From Clostridium folliculivorans (GTDB lineage: Bacteria > Bacillota > Clostridia > Clostridiales > Clostridiaceae), in contig NZ_BQXY01000001.1 of assembly GCF_024341905.1 (NCBI RefSeq), positions 1,367,127 to 1,431,126 of the forward strand: a stretch of 64,000 nt of DNA, written 5' to 3'. Positions 1-7,299 of this stretch are shown here, one piece after another. The notes under the pieces were generated by a model. That model worked only from the letters and a program-made list of their open reading frames with translations. It did no database searches and had not been told where the DNA came from. The first letter of the stretch is position 1. Each line of letters opens with the position of its first letter. Position numbers and translations under genes: made by a program.

Positions 1-25
1 TAATGCTTACTTAAATAATTTGAAG

Positions 26-41
26 ACAAATAGTAATTTGT
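26..41. repeat. Pre-gene palindromic element, copy 1
   Basis: ACAAATAGTAATTTGT: 6-bp arms ACAAAT/ATTTGT around AGTA. It lies 56 bp before the hydrolase start. It is the best-preserved form of an element that recurs in front of many genes between 1 and 15 kb. Confidence 0.7.
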
Positions 42-97
42 AGGTTTGATTTGACTTCAGGTTATTTATACTATGGGAACAGGAGGAAGGTGAATGG

Positions 98-937
98 ATG
101 CAAACTATTTTTAGAAAAGATTTTCAAGGAGTTTTCTATCCCTCAAAAACAAATGAAAAGGCTATGATTATTGTAAGCGGTAGCGATGGGGGGATTAAAT
201 GGGCTAATAAAATTGCCTCTGTATATTCTGCTCATGGTATTTCATCGCTTGCTGTTGCATATTGGAAAACAAAATACACGTCGAAAACTCTTGCACTAAT
301 TCCCATAGAAATTATTCAATCCGCTGTACTTTGGCTTAAGAACAATGGTTATTCAAAGGTTGGCATATATGGTGTTTCAAAAGGTGCAGAGCTTGCTTTA
401 ATTTCAGGAAGCTTAATCACCAAAATTGAATTTGTTATTGCAGTTTCACCTTCCTGTTGTGTTTTTGAAGGAATTGCAATGCCACACTATGCTAATGCTT
501 CTAGTTGGACATGGAGTGGTAAACCATTGATGTATGCTTCTTTTCATAATATTTCAGTAAGCATAATAAAGAATATTTTAAAAAAACATGAATTTGGCTT
601 TGTAGAACAATACCTTGATGTCCTTGAAAAAAATAGAAATGAAGAAAACACAATCAAAGTTGAAAATATAAACGGCCCAATACTCTTGTTATCAGCAAAA
701 GAAGATGCCCAATGGCCTTCTGCTGAAATGGGAAAAATGATTTGTGATAGACTAAACAACAAGAAATTTGCATTTTCATTTCACCATGAAATCTTTTATC
801 CTGCCAGCCATATATTATGTCCTGTAAAAACTAAAATGGTGCTTGCATATCGTATGGAAAGACAGTACAAAAAAGAATGTGAAGTGGCAAGGAGGCAAGC
901 ATTGAAGATTTCGTTAGATTGGATAGAGAGGTTATAA
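98..937 (+). CDS. Alpha/beta hydrolase, BAAT C-terminal / dienelactone-hydrolase type
   Basis: This is a 279-residue single-domain alpha/beta hydrolase of the acyl-CoA thioester hydrolase / BAAT-C group. The nucleophile elbow GVSKG places the catalytic Ser near residue 94. The likely acid is Asp203 in SAKEDAQWPS and the likely His is His238 in ASHIL. No signal peptide is seen, so it is probably cytoplasmic. ATG 98 is preceded by AGGAGGAAGG. The substrate cannot be read from sequence; its place at the head of a run of detoxification-type genes suggests an ester, thioester or xenobiotic substrate, which is inference. Confidence 0.8.
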   Translation: MQTIFRKDFQGVFYPSKTNEKAMIIVSGSDGGIKWANKIASVYSAHGISSLAVAYWKTKYTSKTLALIPIEIIQSAVLWLKNNGYSKVGIYGVSKGAELALISGSLITKIEFVIAVSPSCCVFEGIAMPHYANASSWTWSGKPLMYASFHNISVSIIKNILKKHEFGFVEQYLDVLEKNRNEENTIKVENINGPILLLSAKEDAQWPSAEMGKMICDRLNNKKFAFSFHHEIFYPASHILCPVKTKMVLAYRMERQYKKECEVARRQALKISLDWIERL

Positions 938-961
938 GTATAAAAAAAAGCCTGTTAAATT

Positions 962-984
962 CTAATATGAAGTGGTACATCCAT
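962..984. repeat. Remnant half of the ~97-bp palindromic element
   Basis: ATATGAAGTGGTACATCCATATA matches only the right terminus (GAAGTGGTACATCT) of the palindromic elements found complete at 19.4, 34.6, 36.5, 50.8 and 52.5 kb. The rest of the element is absent. The following stretch to 1075 can be read as a short C-terminal-like peptide ending in a stop at about 1077, but I do not recognise it. Confidence 0.5.
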
Positions 985-1089
985 ATACAGTGTAGGTTAA
1001 ATGGTAAGAAAAAGAATTATACAGAAGCTCTAAAAATTATCAAAATCCTCTCAAACCCTGATTCTATGAGTAAATAGTTAAATAGTTAT

Positions 1090-1101
1090 AAAGTTAACTT
1101 T
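1090..1101. promoter_or_regulatory. Palindrome and AAGTTA-rich repeat upstream of the AAC(3) gene
   Basis: A perfect 12-bp palindrome AAAGTTAACTTT lies within a stretch (about 1073-1138) where AGTTA(A/T) recurs several times in both orientations. It sits some 75 bp before the acetyltransferase start, so it may be an operator, or simply a slippage-prone A+T repeat. Confidence 0.35.
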
Positions 1102-1173
1102 TTAAAAAGTTATAATTTTAAGAAGTTAAAAAGTTATGTTGTATAGAAATATTAAGAGACGAGGAACAGCAAA

Positions 1174-1986
1174 ATGAAAGAAAGAAATATAATTATGGAA
1201 ACAAAGAAGCCTAATACAGTAAAAACTTTATATGAGGATTTTTTAAATCTTGGGATAAATAGAGATGATATATTGTTAGTTCATTCCTCTATGTCCAGCA
1301 TGGGATGGATCTGTGGTGGAGCTCAGGCTGTGATAACTGCCTTGAAGGAAGCGATAGGCAGCGATGGAACAATAGTAATGCCAGCTCAAAGTGGAGATTG
1401 GACAGATCCTGCAGGTTGGGAAAAACCACCTGTACCAAAAGAATGGATACAAATAATTTATGATAATATGCCAGCTTTTGATCCACAGGTTACTCCAACA
1501 AGAGGGATGGGACGTATAGCGGAATTATTTAGAACTGTACCAAACACAATACGCTCAAACCATCCTCAACGATCCTTTAGTGCAAATGGCAAGGCTGCAG
1601 CCTATATTACCAAAGATCATCCCCTTACTCCTCATTTTGGAATAGAATCTCCTCTAGGCAAAATGTATAACCTTAAAACAAAGGTTCTTTTATTAGGAGT
1701 TGACTATGATTCTTGCACAAGTTTTCATCTTGCAGAAACTCTTATAGATGAAATGCCAAAAGAGAGACTTGGTGCTGCAATAATGGAAAATGGTGAGAGA
1801 TGCTGGAAGTGGTTCGAGGATTATGCTTATGATATAGAGGGCTTTGAACTAATCGGTAAGGAATTTGAAGAAAAATGCAGTGTACAAGTAGGTAAGATTG
1901 GTAATGCTGATTGCAGACTTTTTGATATGAAGGAAGCAGTTGATTTCGCTAAGGATTGGCTAATTAAGAATAGATTTAATAAGTAA
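1174..1986 (+). CDS. AAC(3)-family aminoglycoside N-acetyltransferase
   Basis: This is a 270-residue member of the Antibiotic_NAT / AAC(3) family, which transfers acetyl from acetyl-CoA to the 3-amino group of aminoglycosides. Family hallmarks seen are LLVHSSMSSMGW near the N-terminus, GSDGTIVMPAQSGDW, the conserved histidine segment SNHPQRSFSANG, and LLGVDYDSCTSFHLAE. The length is typical. ATG 1174 follows GAGG; an in-frame ATG at 1195 is an alternative. Chromosomal clostridial homologues are often annotated as resistance genes without proof, so activity on a given drug is not established. A fragment of a related gene lies at about 3620-3660. Confidence 0.88.
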   Translation: MKERNIIMETKKPNTVKTLYEDFLNLGINRDDILLVHSSMSSMGWICGGAQAVITALKEAIGSDGTIVMPAQSGDWTDPAGWEKPPVPKEWIQIIYDNMPAFDPQVTPTRGMGRIAELFRTVPNTIRSNHPQRSFSANGKAAAYITKDHPLTPHFGIESPLGKMYNLKTKVLLLGVDYDSCTSFHLAETLIDEMPKERLGAAIMENGERCWKWFEDYAYDIEGFELIGKEFEEKCSVQVGKIGNADCRLFDMKEAVDFAKDWLIKNRFNK

Positions 1987-2011
1987 AATATTTAAATTGG
2001 GGGAACTAATT

Positions 2012-2548
2012 TTGAATTTAGAAGAATTACGATTAAATTGTGCAATTAAGCAAAAGAAAGGGTTACACTTTATACTAGCCTCTATTATTATCTGGTGTGC
2101 TGTACTAATCATTCATTTAACATCATTGCCTATTATGACAAAGAACTTACTTACATTTTGTTTTACAGCACCACTAATGCCTTTAGCGTTCTGCATATCC
2201 AAAATAATCAAAGTTGATTTTCAAGACAAAGAAAATCCGCTTAATAATTTAGGAGTTCTTTTTTCAGTAAATCAAATACTATATTTACTGATTGCAATGT
2301 GGGTATATCCAACAATACCTGAAAAAATGTTAATGGTAATAGCAATGATTTTCGGAGCACATTTATTACCGTATGGTTGGCTATATAAATCAAAGTCCTA
2401 TATGGTGGTTGCTATTTTAGTACCAATTTTGGCACTTATAGTTGGTATAAGCTTTAAACCTTATATTCTTGCAAGTATGATGGTTCTAATAGAAATTATA
2501 TTTAGTGTTTGTTTGATATTAGAGAATAAAAGAATGTCTCAAATTTAA
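2012..2548 (+). CDS. Small multi-pass membrane protein (DUF7010-like)
   Basis: This 178-residue protein has about five to six hydrophobic segments: near residues 22-40, 47-66, 85-105, 110-125, 132-148 and 152-172. No enzymatic motif is visible. It resembles uncharacterised Bacillus/Clostridium inner-membrane proteins. The TTG at 2012 is chosen because GGGGG at 1999-2003 is at proper spacing; an upstream TTG at 1997 overlaps that ribosome binding site. It lies 25 bp after the AAC(3) gene and could be co-transcribed. Function unknown. Confidence 0.7.
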   Translation: MNLEELRLNCAIKQKKGLHFILASIIIWCAVLIIHLTSLPIMTKNLLTFCFTAPLMPLAFCISKIIKVDFQDKENPLNNLGVLFSVNQILYLLIAMWVYPTIPEKMLMVIAMIFGAHLLPYGWLYKSKSYMVVAILVPILALIVGISFKPYILASMMVLIEIIFSVCLILENKRMSQI

Positions 2549-2577
2549 ACCATCAATTTTAATTTACAGGTGGAAAT

Positions 2578-2631
2578 ATGAAAGCAAAGAAATATAGTTT
2601 GGTATTATTGAGCATATGTTTTCTAATTTAA
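2578..2631 (+). pseudogene. N-terminal remnant of a membrane or exported protein gene (copy A)
   Basis: An ATG with a weak upstream AGGTGG opens a frame of only 17 codons beginning MKAKKYSL, a basic start followed by hydrophobic residues like a signal or transmembrane segment. The same DNA, also as a truncated start, recurs at 9959 after the second HAD copy, so both look like leftovers of one gene cut off by rearrangement. Frame stop and post-gene repeat half coincide here. Confidence 0.5.
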
Positions 2632-2660
2632 GGTTTATTAATAAATAGTAATTTGTAAGG
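2621..2660. repeat. Full inter-gene element, copy 2
   Basis: It contains TTCTAATTTAAGG, then the perfect palindrome TTTATTAATAAA, then AGTAATTTGTAAGG. The last bases supply the ribosome binding site region of the HAD gene. It is nearly identical to 4881-4920. Confidence 0.75.
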
Positions 2661-2670
2661 AAGTGATCTT

Positions 2671-3282
2671 TTGATAGAATGGTTATTCATGGATATCGGT
2701 TCTACATTTGTTGATGAAGAGCACTGTGATAACTGCAGAATAATGGAAACCTTACATCAGGAAAAGGCTCCTTCTAAAGATGAGTTTTTGCAGAGAATGA
2801 AATTTTATGCTAAACAAAATAAAGATGCATATAAGTGTACTTTAAAAGAATTTGGATTAAATAAAATGCAGTGGCATAGTGAGTATGAGAAGTTATATAA
2901 AGGTACACATGGAGTGCTAGAGGAGCTTCACCGAAAATATAAATTAGGTATAATAGCTAATCAGATATTAGGGACAGAACAAAGGCTTGCCAATTTTGGC
3001 ATAAGACATTTTTTTGATGTAATAGTAGCTTCTGCAGAAGAAAATATTTGGAAACCAGACTCAAGACTCTTTAGTATTGCATTAGAAAGAGCTAAGTGTT
3101 CTCCTATTAATGCATACATGGTTGGAGATAGATTAGATAATGATATTATACCTGCAATAGCATTAGGAATGAAAACTATATGGGTAAAACAAGGATGGGG
3201 AGGAATTGGAAGTATAGATATATTAGAAAAACAACCTGATATTATAATTTCAAATTTTACAGATATAATTAATTATATATAG
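2671..3282 (+). CDS. HAD-superfamily hydrolase
   Basis: This is a 203-residue HAD hydrolase. Motif I reads MDIGSTFVDE: nucleophile Asp8 is present but the usual second Asp of DxD is Gly10. Motif II is around GIIANQ, motif III Lys is in WKPD, and motif IV is GDRLDNDI. A helical cap lies between about 15 and 85. It is probably a cytoplasmic phosphatase of a small phosphorylated metabolite or drug. The start is TTG 2671 behind AAGGAAGTG. A second, frameshifted copy with the same leader lies at 9331-9935. The missing second Asp, shared by both copies, makes phosphatase activity less certain. Confidence 0.82.
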   Translation: MIEWLFMDIGSTFVDEEHCDNCRIMETLHQEKAPSKDEFLQRMKFYAKQNKDAYKCTLKEFGLNKMQWHSEYEKLYKGTHGVLEELHRKYKLGIIANQILGTEQRLANFGIRHFFDVIVASAEENIWKPDSRLFSIALERAKCSPINAYMVGDRLDNDIIPAIALGMKTIWVKQGWGGIGSIDILEKQPDIIISNFTDIINYI

Positions 3283-3286
3283 ATAA

Positions 3287-3299
3287 ATTCCAATTTAAG
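3287..3299. repeat. Post-gene half-element
   Basis: ATTCCAATTTAAG starts 5 bp after the HAD stop codon. It equals the left half of the elements at 2621, 4881 and 12882, but the palindromic right half does not follow here; it appears 270 bp later at 3569. Confidence 0.6.
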
Positions 3300-3310
3300 T
3301 TTGAATAGTT

Positions 3311-3427
3311 TTATTTTTTACCAAAGCACTTAACCAAAAAGCTTGGTATCAATATAAATACAGTTATAAGAATACTTGCAAGTATAAAAACATTAAAAAG
3401 AAATTGTGGTAAAGACAGTACAGACAT
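3311..3427 (-). CDS. 38-residue single-span membrane peptide
   Basis: This is a small antisense-oriented gene too short for usual calling. ATG at 3427 follows AAAAGGGGGATTAC, a strong ribosome binding site at good spacing. The product starts MSVLSLPQFL, has one hydrophobic span (about residues 9-32) and ends in a basic tail KCFGKK. A TTTACA and A+T-rich -10-like sequence lie upstream on the same strand (about 3480-3510). The size and layout recall type-I toxin or small stress membrane peptides, but no family is recognised and no antisense RNA is identified. Real status is uncertain. Confidence 0.45.
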   Translation of the reverse strand: MSVLSLPQFLFNVFILASILITVFILIPSFLVKCFGKK

Positions 3428-3568
3428 ATGTAATCCCCCTTTTCACTCTTATATAAATAATAATATTGCTGTTACGCTATAATAATTACACTAGTTTGTA
3501 AAGATTTCTTTTTTTTATTATGCAATTCATACGAGACGTTACGTATGAATTACACAGAAGTTATGAAA

Positions 3569-3584
3569 ACAAATAGTAATTTGA
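3569..3584. repeat. Pre-gene palindromic element, copy 3
   Basis: ACAAATAGTAATTTGA, followed at once by GGGGG and the ATG of the GNAT/AAC(3) fragment. Confidence 0.65.
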
Positions 3585-3597
3585 ATGGGGGAATATT

Positions 3598-3665
3598 ATG
3601 ATATGTACTATTAATGATAGAGAATAGAAAGAGCAAAAGGCAAAGCTGCAACTTATATTACTCAA
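3598..3665 (+). pseudogene. Chimeric gene remnant: GNAT start joined to AAC(3) fragment
   Basis: ATG 3598 has a good ribosome binding site (GGGGGAATATT) and encodes MICTINDRE followed by a stop. The first ~40 bp match the start of the GNAT fragment at 14490 (DRKQKEQIAREI). From about 3622 the DNA switches to a close match of the AAC(3) gene around 1585-1620 (GGCAAGGCTGCAGCCTATAT in the intact gene). It is a non-functional fusion of two resistance-gene types next to an inter-gene element. The rest of the gap to 3789 holds no other recognisable gene. Confidence 0.6.
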
Positions 3666-3789
3666 GATAATAAGATTGTCTCGACTTAGTCTGTAATCAT
3701 AGGAAATATGTAGTAGAACTGCGTACAATAAGTATTGTGGCTTAGTATACACTTGTAAGATAAGCAATTTAGATTAAGGAGGAAATGTT

Positions 3790-4296
3790 TTGAGTAGATC
3801 AATCCGTTATGCAAGTCTTAAAGATTCAGATGTTCTAGGTAAGGTTCACTCAGAATCATCACATGCAGCATTCAAGAGTATTATTCCAGAAGATGTTTTA
3901 AATGAGGTTTTTTCTATTGAAAGAAGAACAAAACGTTTTGTCAGTGAATTAACAGAGGGATCCCCAAGAACTGCTATCGTCTTTGAGGATAATGAACCAG
4001 CTGGACTACTTTCATTTGGGAAATGTAGATATGGTAATAATGATAATTCGTGGGTAGAGATTTGGAGGGTTTACTTAACTCCAACATATTGGGGAAGCGG
4101 TGCGGCAAAAGAGTTGATAGAATGGGGCATCGACGAAATCCAAAAAGATAACTTTATGAATATAGAACTTTGGGTACTAAAAGAAAATATACGAGCCAGA
4201 AATTTCTATGAGAAAATGGGTTTTAAACATGATAATACCATTCAAATAACTAATGTTGGTAAAGAACTAAGTGAACTACGTTACATAAAAGTATGA
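3790..4296 (+). CDS. GNAT N-acetyltransferase
   Basis: This is a 168-residue single-domain GNAT acetyltransferase. The acetyl-CoA loop is in VYLTPTYWGSGAAKELIEW (motif A, about residues 97-115), followed by ELWVLKENIRARNFYEKMGF (motif B region) typical of RimI/PhnO-like enzymes acting on small amines or N-termini. The TTG start at 3790 is favoured by AAGGAGG at 7-bp spacing. Substrate unknown; it is one of five intact GNATs in the first 7.3 kb. Confidence 0.85.
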   Translation: MSRSIRYASLKDSDVLGKVHSESSHAAFKSIIPEDVLNEVFSIERRTKRFVSELTEGSPRTAIVFEDNEPAGLLSFGKCRYGNNDNSWVEIWRVYLTPTYWGSGAAKELIEWGIDEIQKDNFMNIELWVLKENIRARNFYEKMGFKHDNTIQITNVGKELSELRYIKV

Positions 4297-4343
4297 TTTT
4301 ATTAAGATCGATTATTTAGGATAATTAGGAGAATAAGAGTGAT

Positions 4344-4880
4344 ATGAGAATAGAAACCAATGGAATAGTAATTAGAGCCTTTGAAAGAAAAGATGCTGAA
4401 AATCTTTATAGGATTGTTAGACAAAATAATATCTTAAGATTTATGCCTGATTGGTCTGAGGGCAAAGATTCACCACAATCATACTTTAATTATATAGATT
4501 GGCATCAAGCTAAAAAAGACTCAACAGATATTTATGAAAATAAAAGATATGTGATAGCACTAAATGATACAGATGAGATGATTGGTATGGTGGGCATGGG
4601 ACTTGAAGATACATTGAATGAAGTTGAAGTAGCGTACTTTATGTCAGAAGAATATCAAAGAAAAGGTTATACAGTAGAAGCTGTAAATAAATTAGTAGAG
4701 TGGTGCTTTAAGGTATCAAATATAAAATATCTTATTTTAACTATTGATTGTGCAAATGTAGCATCCTGTAAACTTGCTGAAAAGTGTGGCTTTGAATTAT
4801 TTGAAAGAAGAACACCTATAGGACATAAGCAGCCTAACATGGAAAGTGACAGTTATTTTTACTATCGTAAGTATAGATAA
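4344..4880 (+). CDS. GNAT N-acetyltransferase, RimJ/RimL type
   Basis: This is a 178-residue GNAT of the Acetyltransf_3 (RimJ/RimL, SpeG-like) kind. It has an N-terminal IETNGIVIRAFERKDAENLY signature, acceptor beta strands in the middle, the CoA-binding segment AYFMSEEYQRKGYTVEAVNK, and ANVASCKLAEKCGF near the C-terminus. ATG 4344 is preceded by a modest AGGAGA. It is followed 1 bp later by a complete inter-gene element. Substrate not predictable. Confidence 0.85.
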   Translation: MRIETNGIVIRAFERKDAENLYRIVRQNNILRFMPDWSEGKDSPQSYFNYIDWHQAKKDSTDIYENKRYVIALNDTDEMIGMVGMGLEDTLNEVEVAYFMSEEYQRKGYTVEAVNKLVEWCFKVSNIKYLILTIDCANVASCKLAEKCGFELFERRTPIGHKQPNMESDSYFYYRKYR

Positions 4881-4920
4881 GTTTCCAACTTAAGCTTTAT
4901 TAATAAATAGTAATTTGTCT
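4881..4920. repeat. Full inter-gene element, copy 4
   Basis: GTTTCCAACTTAAGC, then TTTATTAATAAA, then TAGTAATTTGT. It begins directly after the stop of the acetyltransferase gene and ends 80 bp before the NUDIX start. The only difference from copy 2 is a few substitutions. Confidence 0.75.
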
Positions 4921-4999
4921 ATGAGAATATTTAAAGTGAGAAATAGTTGAATTATTTAATGCAAAAATTAATGATTAAGATAGAAAAGTAGGGGATTTT

Positions 5000-5443
5000 A
5001 TGAGAGCACCGTATCAAGTTTTAGTGTTTCCTTATCATATTGATGATGAAGGTATAGAATATGCCATATTCCATCGTAGTGACTATGATTGTTGGCAGGC
5101 TATATCCGGTGGAGGTGAAGATGGAGAAACCATAATCGAATCTGCTAAAAGAGAAGCATGGGAAGAAGCAGGAATTCCTATGGATTCGCTTTATATTAAG
5201 TTAGATACAGTTAATTCAATACCTGCTGACGAGTTTGCAGCCAGTATACATTGGGGGAAAAATGTATATGTTATACCAGAAAATTGTTATGGAGTTGAAG
5301 TTATAGATAAACAATTTAAGCTTTCACACGAACATACAGAATACACGTGGATGAGCTATTCTGATGCTATTTCATGTTTAAAATATGATGGAAATAAAAT
5401 AGCACTTGGAGAACTTAATAAAAGGCTAAATAAGAAAATTTAA
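5000..5443 (+). CDS. NUDIX hydrolase
   Basis: This 147-residue NUDIX-fold pyrophosphohydrolase has a full Nudix box: GGGEDGETIIESAKREAWEE followed by AGI fits Gx5Ex7REUxEExGU, giving the metal-binding glutamates. It probably hydrolyses a nucleoside diphosphate derivative, with Mg2+, in the cytoplasm. ATG 5000 follows AGGGGA. It is followed 11 bp later by a GNAT gene and may be co-transcribed with it. The exact substrate is unknown. Confidence 0.88.
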   Translation: MRAPYQVLVFPYHIDDEGIEYAIFHRSDYDCWQAISGGGEDGETIIESAKREAWEEAGIPMDSLYIKLDTVNSIPADEFAASIHWGKNVYVIPENCYGVEVIDKQFKLSHEHTEYTWMSYSDAISCLKYDGNKIALGELNKRLNKKI

Positions 5444-5454
5444 AAGGTTGTGAG

Positions 5455-5985
5455 TTGAATATGGACAAGGTTTATTTAGTGTCTCCTGCAATGGAACATA
5501 AAGATGCGTACAATGAGATGATGGTAGAATGGGAAGAAGAAAAAGGGCATATATATCCAGGTGTAATTAGAAGAAAAGGGACGGACTATAGCAGCTGGTT
5601 AGAAACTTTAGAATTATATAGAAAAAGGGAAACCTGTCCACCTCACCTCTCACCTTCAGATACTTTCTTTTTGGTAAATGAGAATAATAGCTTACTGGGT
5701 GCAATTAGCATAAGACATTACTTAAGTGAGCAACTTCTCAAACTGGGTGGACATATAGGTTATGGAATAAGACCTACAGAAAGAAGAAAAGGTTACGCAA
5801 CCGAAATGTTAAAATTGGCTCTTGAAAAGTGTAGATATATGGGAATAGAGCAAGTTTTAATAACCTGTGATAAAGATAACATAGGTTCATCAAAAACTAT
5901 AATTGCAAATAATGGTGTACTTGAAAACGAGATAGTTGAGGACAATGGAAATATAGTTCAAAGGTATTGGATATCAATAAAATAA
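5455..5985 (+). CDS. GNAT N-acetyltransferase
   Basis: This is a 176-residue GNAT with the motif A segment GHIGYGIRPTERRKGYATEM and the downstream DKDNIGSSKTIIANNG that replaces the usual NxxS-x-x-x-x-E-K-x-G. It resembles predicted acetyltransferases of the YhaK/COG3981 type. TTG at 5455 fits the AAAGG spacing; the ATG at 5461 is an alternative. Short spacing from the NUDIX gene suggests a two-gene unit. Substrate unknown. Confidence 0.83.
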   Translation: MNMDKVYLVSPAMEHKDAYNEMMVEWEEEKGHIYPGVIRRKGTDYSSWLETLELYRKRETCPPHLSPSDTFFLVNENNSLLGAISIRHYLSEQLLKLGGHIGYGIRPTERRKGYATEMLKLALEKCRYMGIEQVLITCDKDNIGSSKTIIANNGVLENEIVEDNGNIVQRYWISIK

Positions 5986-6091
5986 TAGTTAGTTAAATAA
6001 ATGTATGATGGTAAATAACAGAAAAGTATAATTTGTAGACCAAAAGAAATTTGTATGACAGATTTTAATACAATTTATAGGAGGTAATGGC

Positions 6092-6607
6092 ATGGTATTA
6101 GAAACTCAAAGGTTAATTTTAAGAGAAATGACACAAGCAGACTTTTCGGCTCTTTGTAAAATTATGCAGGATGATGATGTAATGTATGCTTATGAGGGGG
6201 CATTTAGTACTGATGAGATTCAAGGATGGCTTGACAGACAATTTGAACGTTATAAAGAATATGGATTTGGTCTATGGGCGGTTGTTCTGAAAGAAACTGG
6301 TACTATGATAGGACAATGTGGGGTGACAATGCAAGATTATAACAGAGATAAGATAATGGAAGTGGGTTATCTTTTTCAAAAAGATTACTGGCACCACGGA
6401 TATGCAAGTGAGGCCGCAATTGCCTGTAAAGAATACGCCTTTGATAAGCTAAATGCAAAAGAAGTATATTCTATTATTCGAGATACAAATATACCATCAC
6501 AAAACGTAGCAGTACGTAATGGAATGACTTGTATAGATAAGTTTGTAAAGCATTACCGAGGTGTTGATATGCCACATTTTCTATTTTCTGTAAAGAGGAT
6601 TGTATGA
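6092..6607 (+). CDS. GNAT N-acetyltransferase, RimJ/RimL type
   Basis: This 171-residue Acetyltransf_3 protein has the N-terminal signature LETQRLILREMTQADFSAL, the motif A region EVGYLFQKDYWHHGYASEAA, and NIPSQNVAVRNGM near the C-terminus. ATG 6092 follows AGGAGG at good spacing. The preceding 100 bp hold only degenerate forms of the AATTTGT element. Acceptor unknown. Confidence 0.86.
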   Translation: MVLETQRLILREMTQADFSALCKIMQDDDVMYAYEGAFSTDEIQGWLDRQFERYKEYGFGLWAVVLKETGTMIGQCGVTMQDYNRDKIMEVGYLFQKDYWHHGYASEAAIACKEYAFDKLNAKEVYSIIRDTNIPSQNVAVRNGMTCIDKFVKHYRGVDMPHFLFSVKRIV

Positions 6608-6724
6608 TATAAGCTCTGCAAATTTCAATTTTAAAATCAAGATAGAACACATGAGAATTTAAGAAGAGCAATTGCAATGGGAAAAGTTTTATAGCAGGTT
6701 TTACTGATAAAGGAGAATATAGCA

Positions 6725-7243
6725 ATGAAAATTGAGACAAATGATTTAATTATTCGTAATTTTAAGTTAAGTGATGAAAATGATTTATGTGAATATATGT
6801 TGCAACGAGTTAATGCTGAATTTGAGCAATATTCAGATTTCACTTGCCAAAAAGCGAAAGAAGAAGTTGAATTCAGAGCACAAAGCGAAGAATTTTATGC
6901 AATTGAGTTAAAAAAAGAACATAAGGTTATTGGAAATATTTATTTGGGAAAGAGAAATTTTAATACAAGAGAACTTGGATACGTGTTGAATGAAAACTAT
7001 CAACATAAGGGCCATGGAAGTGATGCCAGTAAAGCAGCGATAGAGTATATGTTTAATCAAGGAGTCCATCGAATTTATGCAGAATGTGCTCCTCAAAACA
7101 CACCTTCATGGAAGTTGATGGAGAAGATTGGAATGATACGTGAAGCACATTTTAGAAAAAATGTTTCTTTCCATCAAGATGAGAATGGATGCCCTATATA
7201 TTGGGACACCTATGTATATGCAATATTAAATCCATATAAGTAA
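6725..7243 (+). CDS. GNAT N-acetyltransferase, RimJ/RimL type
   Basis: This 172-residue GNAT contains IETNDLIIRNFKLSDENDL at the start, GYVLNENYQHKGHGSDASKA as the acetyl-CoA-binding motif, and AECAPQNTPSWKLMEKIGM. ATG 6725 is preceded by AAAGGAG. Compared with the previous gene it is clearly diverged, so these are not recent duplicates. Acceptor unknown. Confidence 0.86.
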   Translation: MKIETNDLIIRNFKLSDENDLCEYMLQRVNAEFEQYSDFTCQKAKEEVEFRAQSEEFYAIELKKEHKVIGNIYLGKRNFNTRELGYVLNENYQHKGHGSDASKAAIEYMFNQGVHRIYAECAPQNTPSWKLMEKIGMIREAHFRKNVSFHQDENGCPIYWDTYVYAILNPYK

Positions 7244-7257
7244 GTTTATTCTGACTG

Positions 7258-7273
7258 ACAAATAGGAATTTAC
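7258..7273. repeat. Pre-gene palindromic element, degenerate copy
   Basis: ACAAATAGGAATTTAC, with one arm mutated, lies 14 bp after a GNAT stop and 26 bp before the next start. Confidence 0.5.
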
Positions 7274-7299
7274 CATAAAAATTAAATGGAGGTTTGATT

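Noticed and set aside
1174..1986. Assigning a specific aac(3) subclass symbol
   Set aside because: Family features are clear, but subclass and drug spectrum cannot be told from motifs alone.
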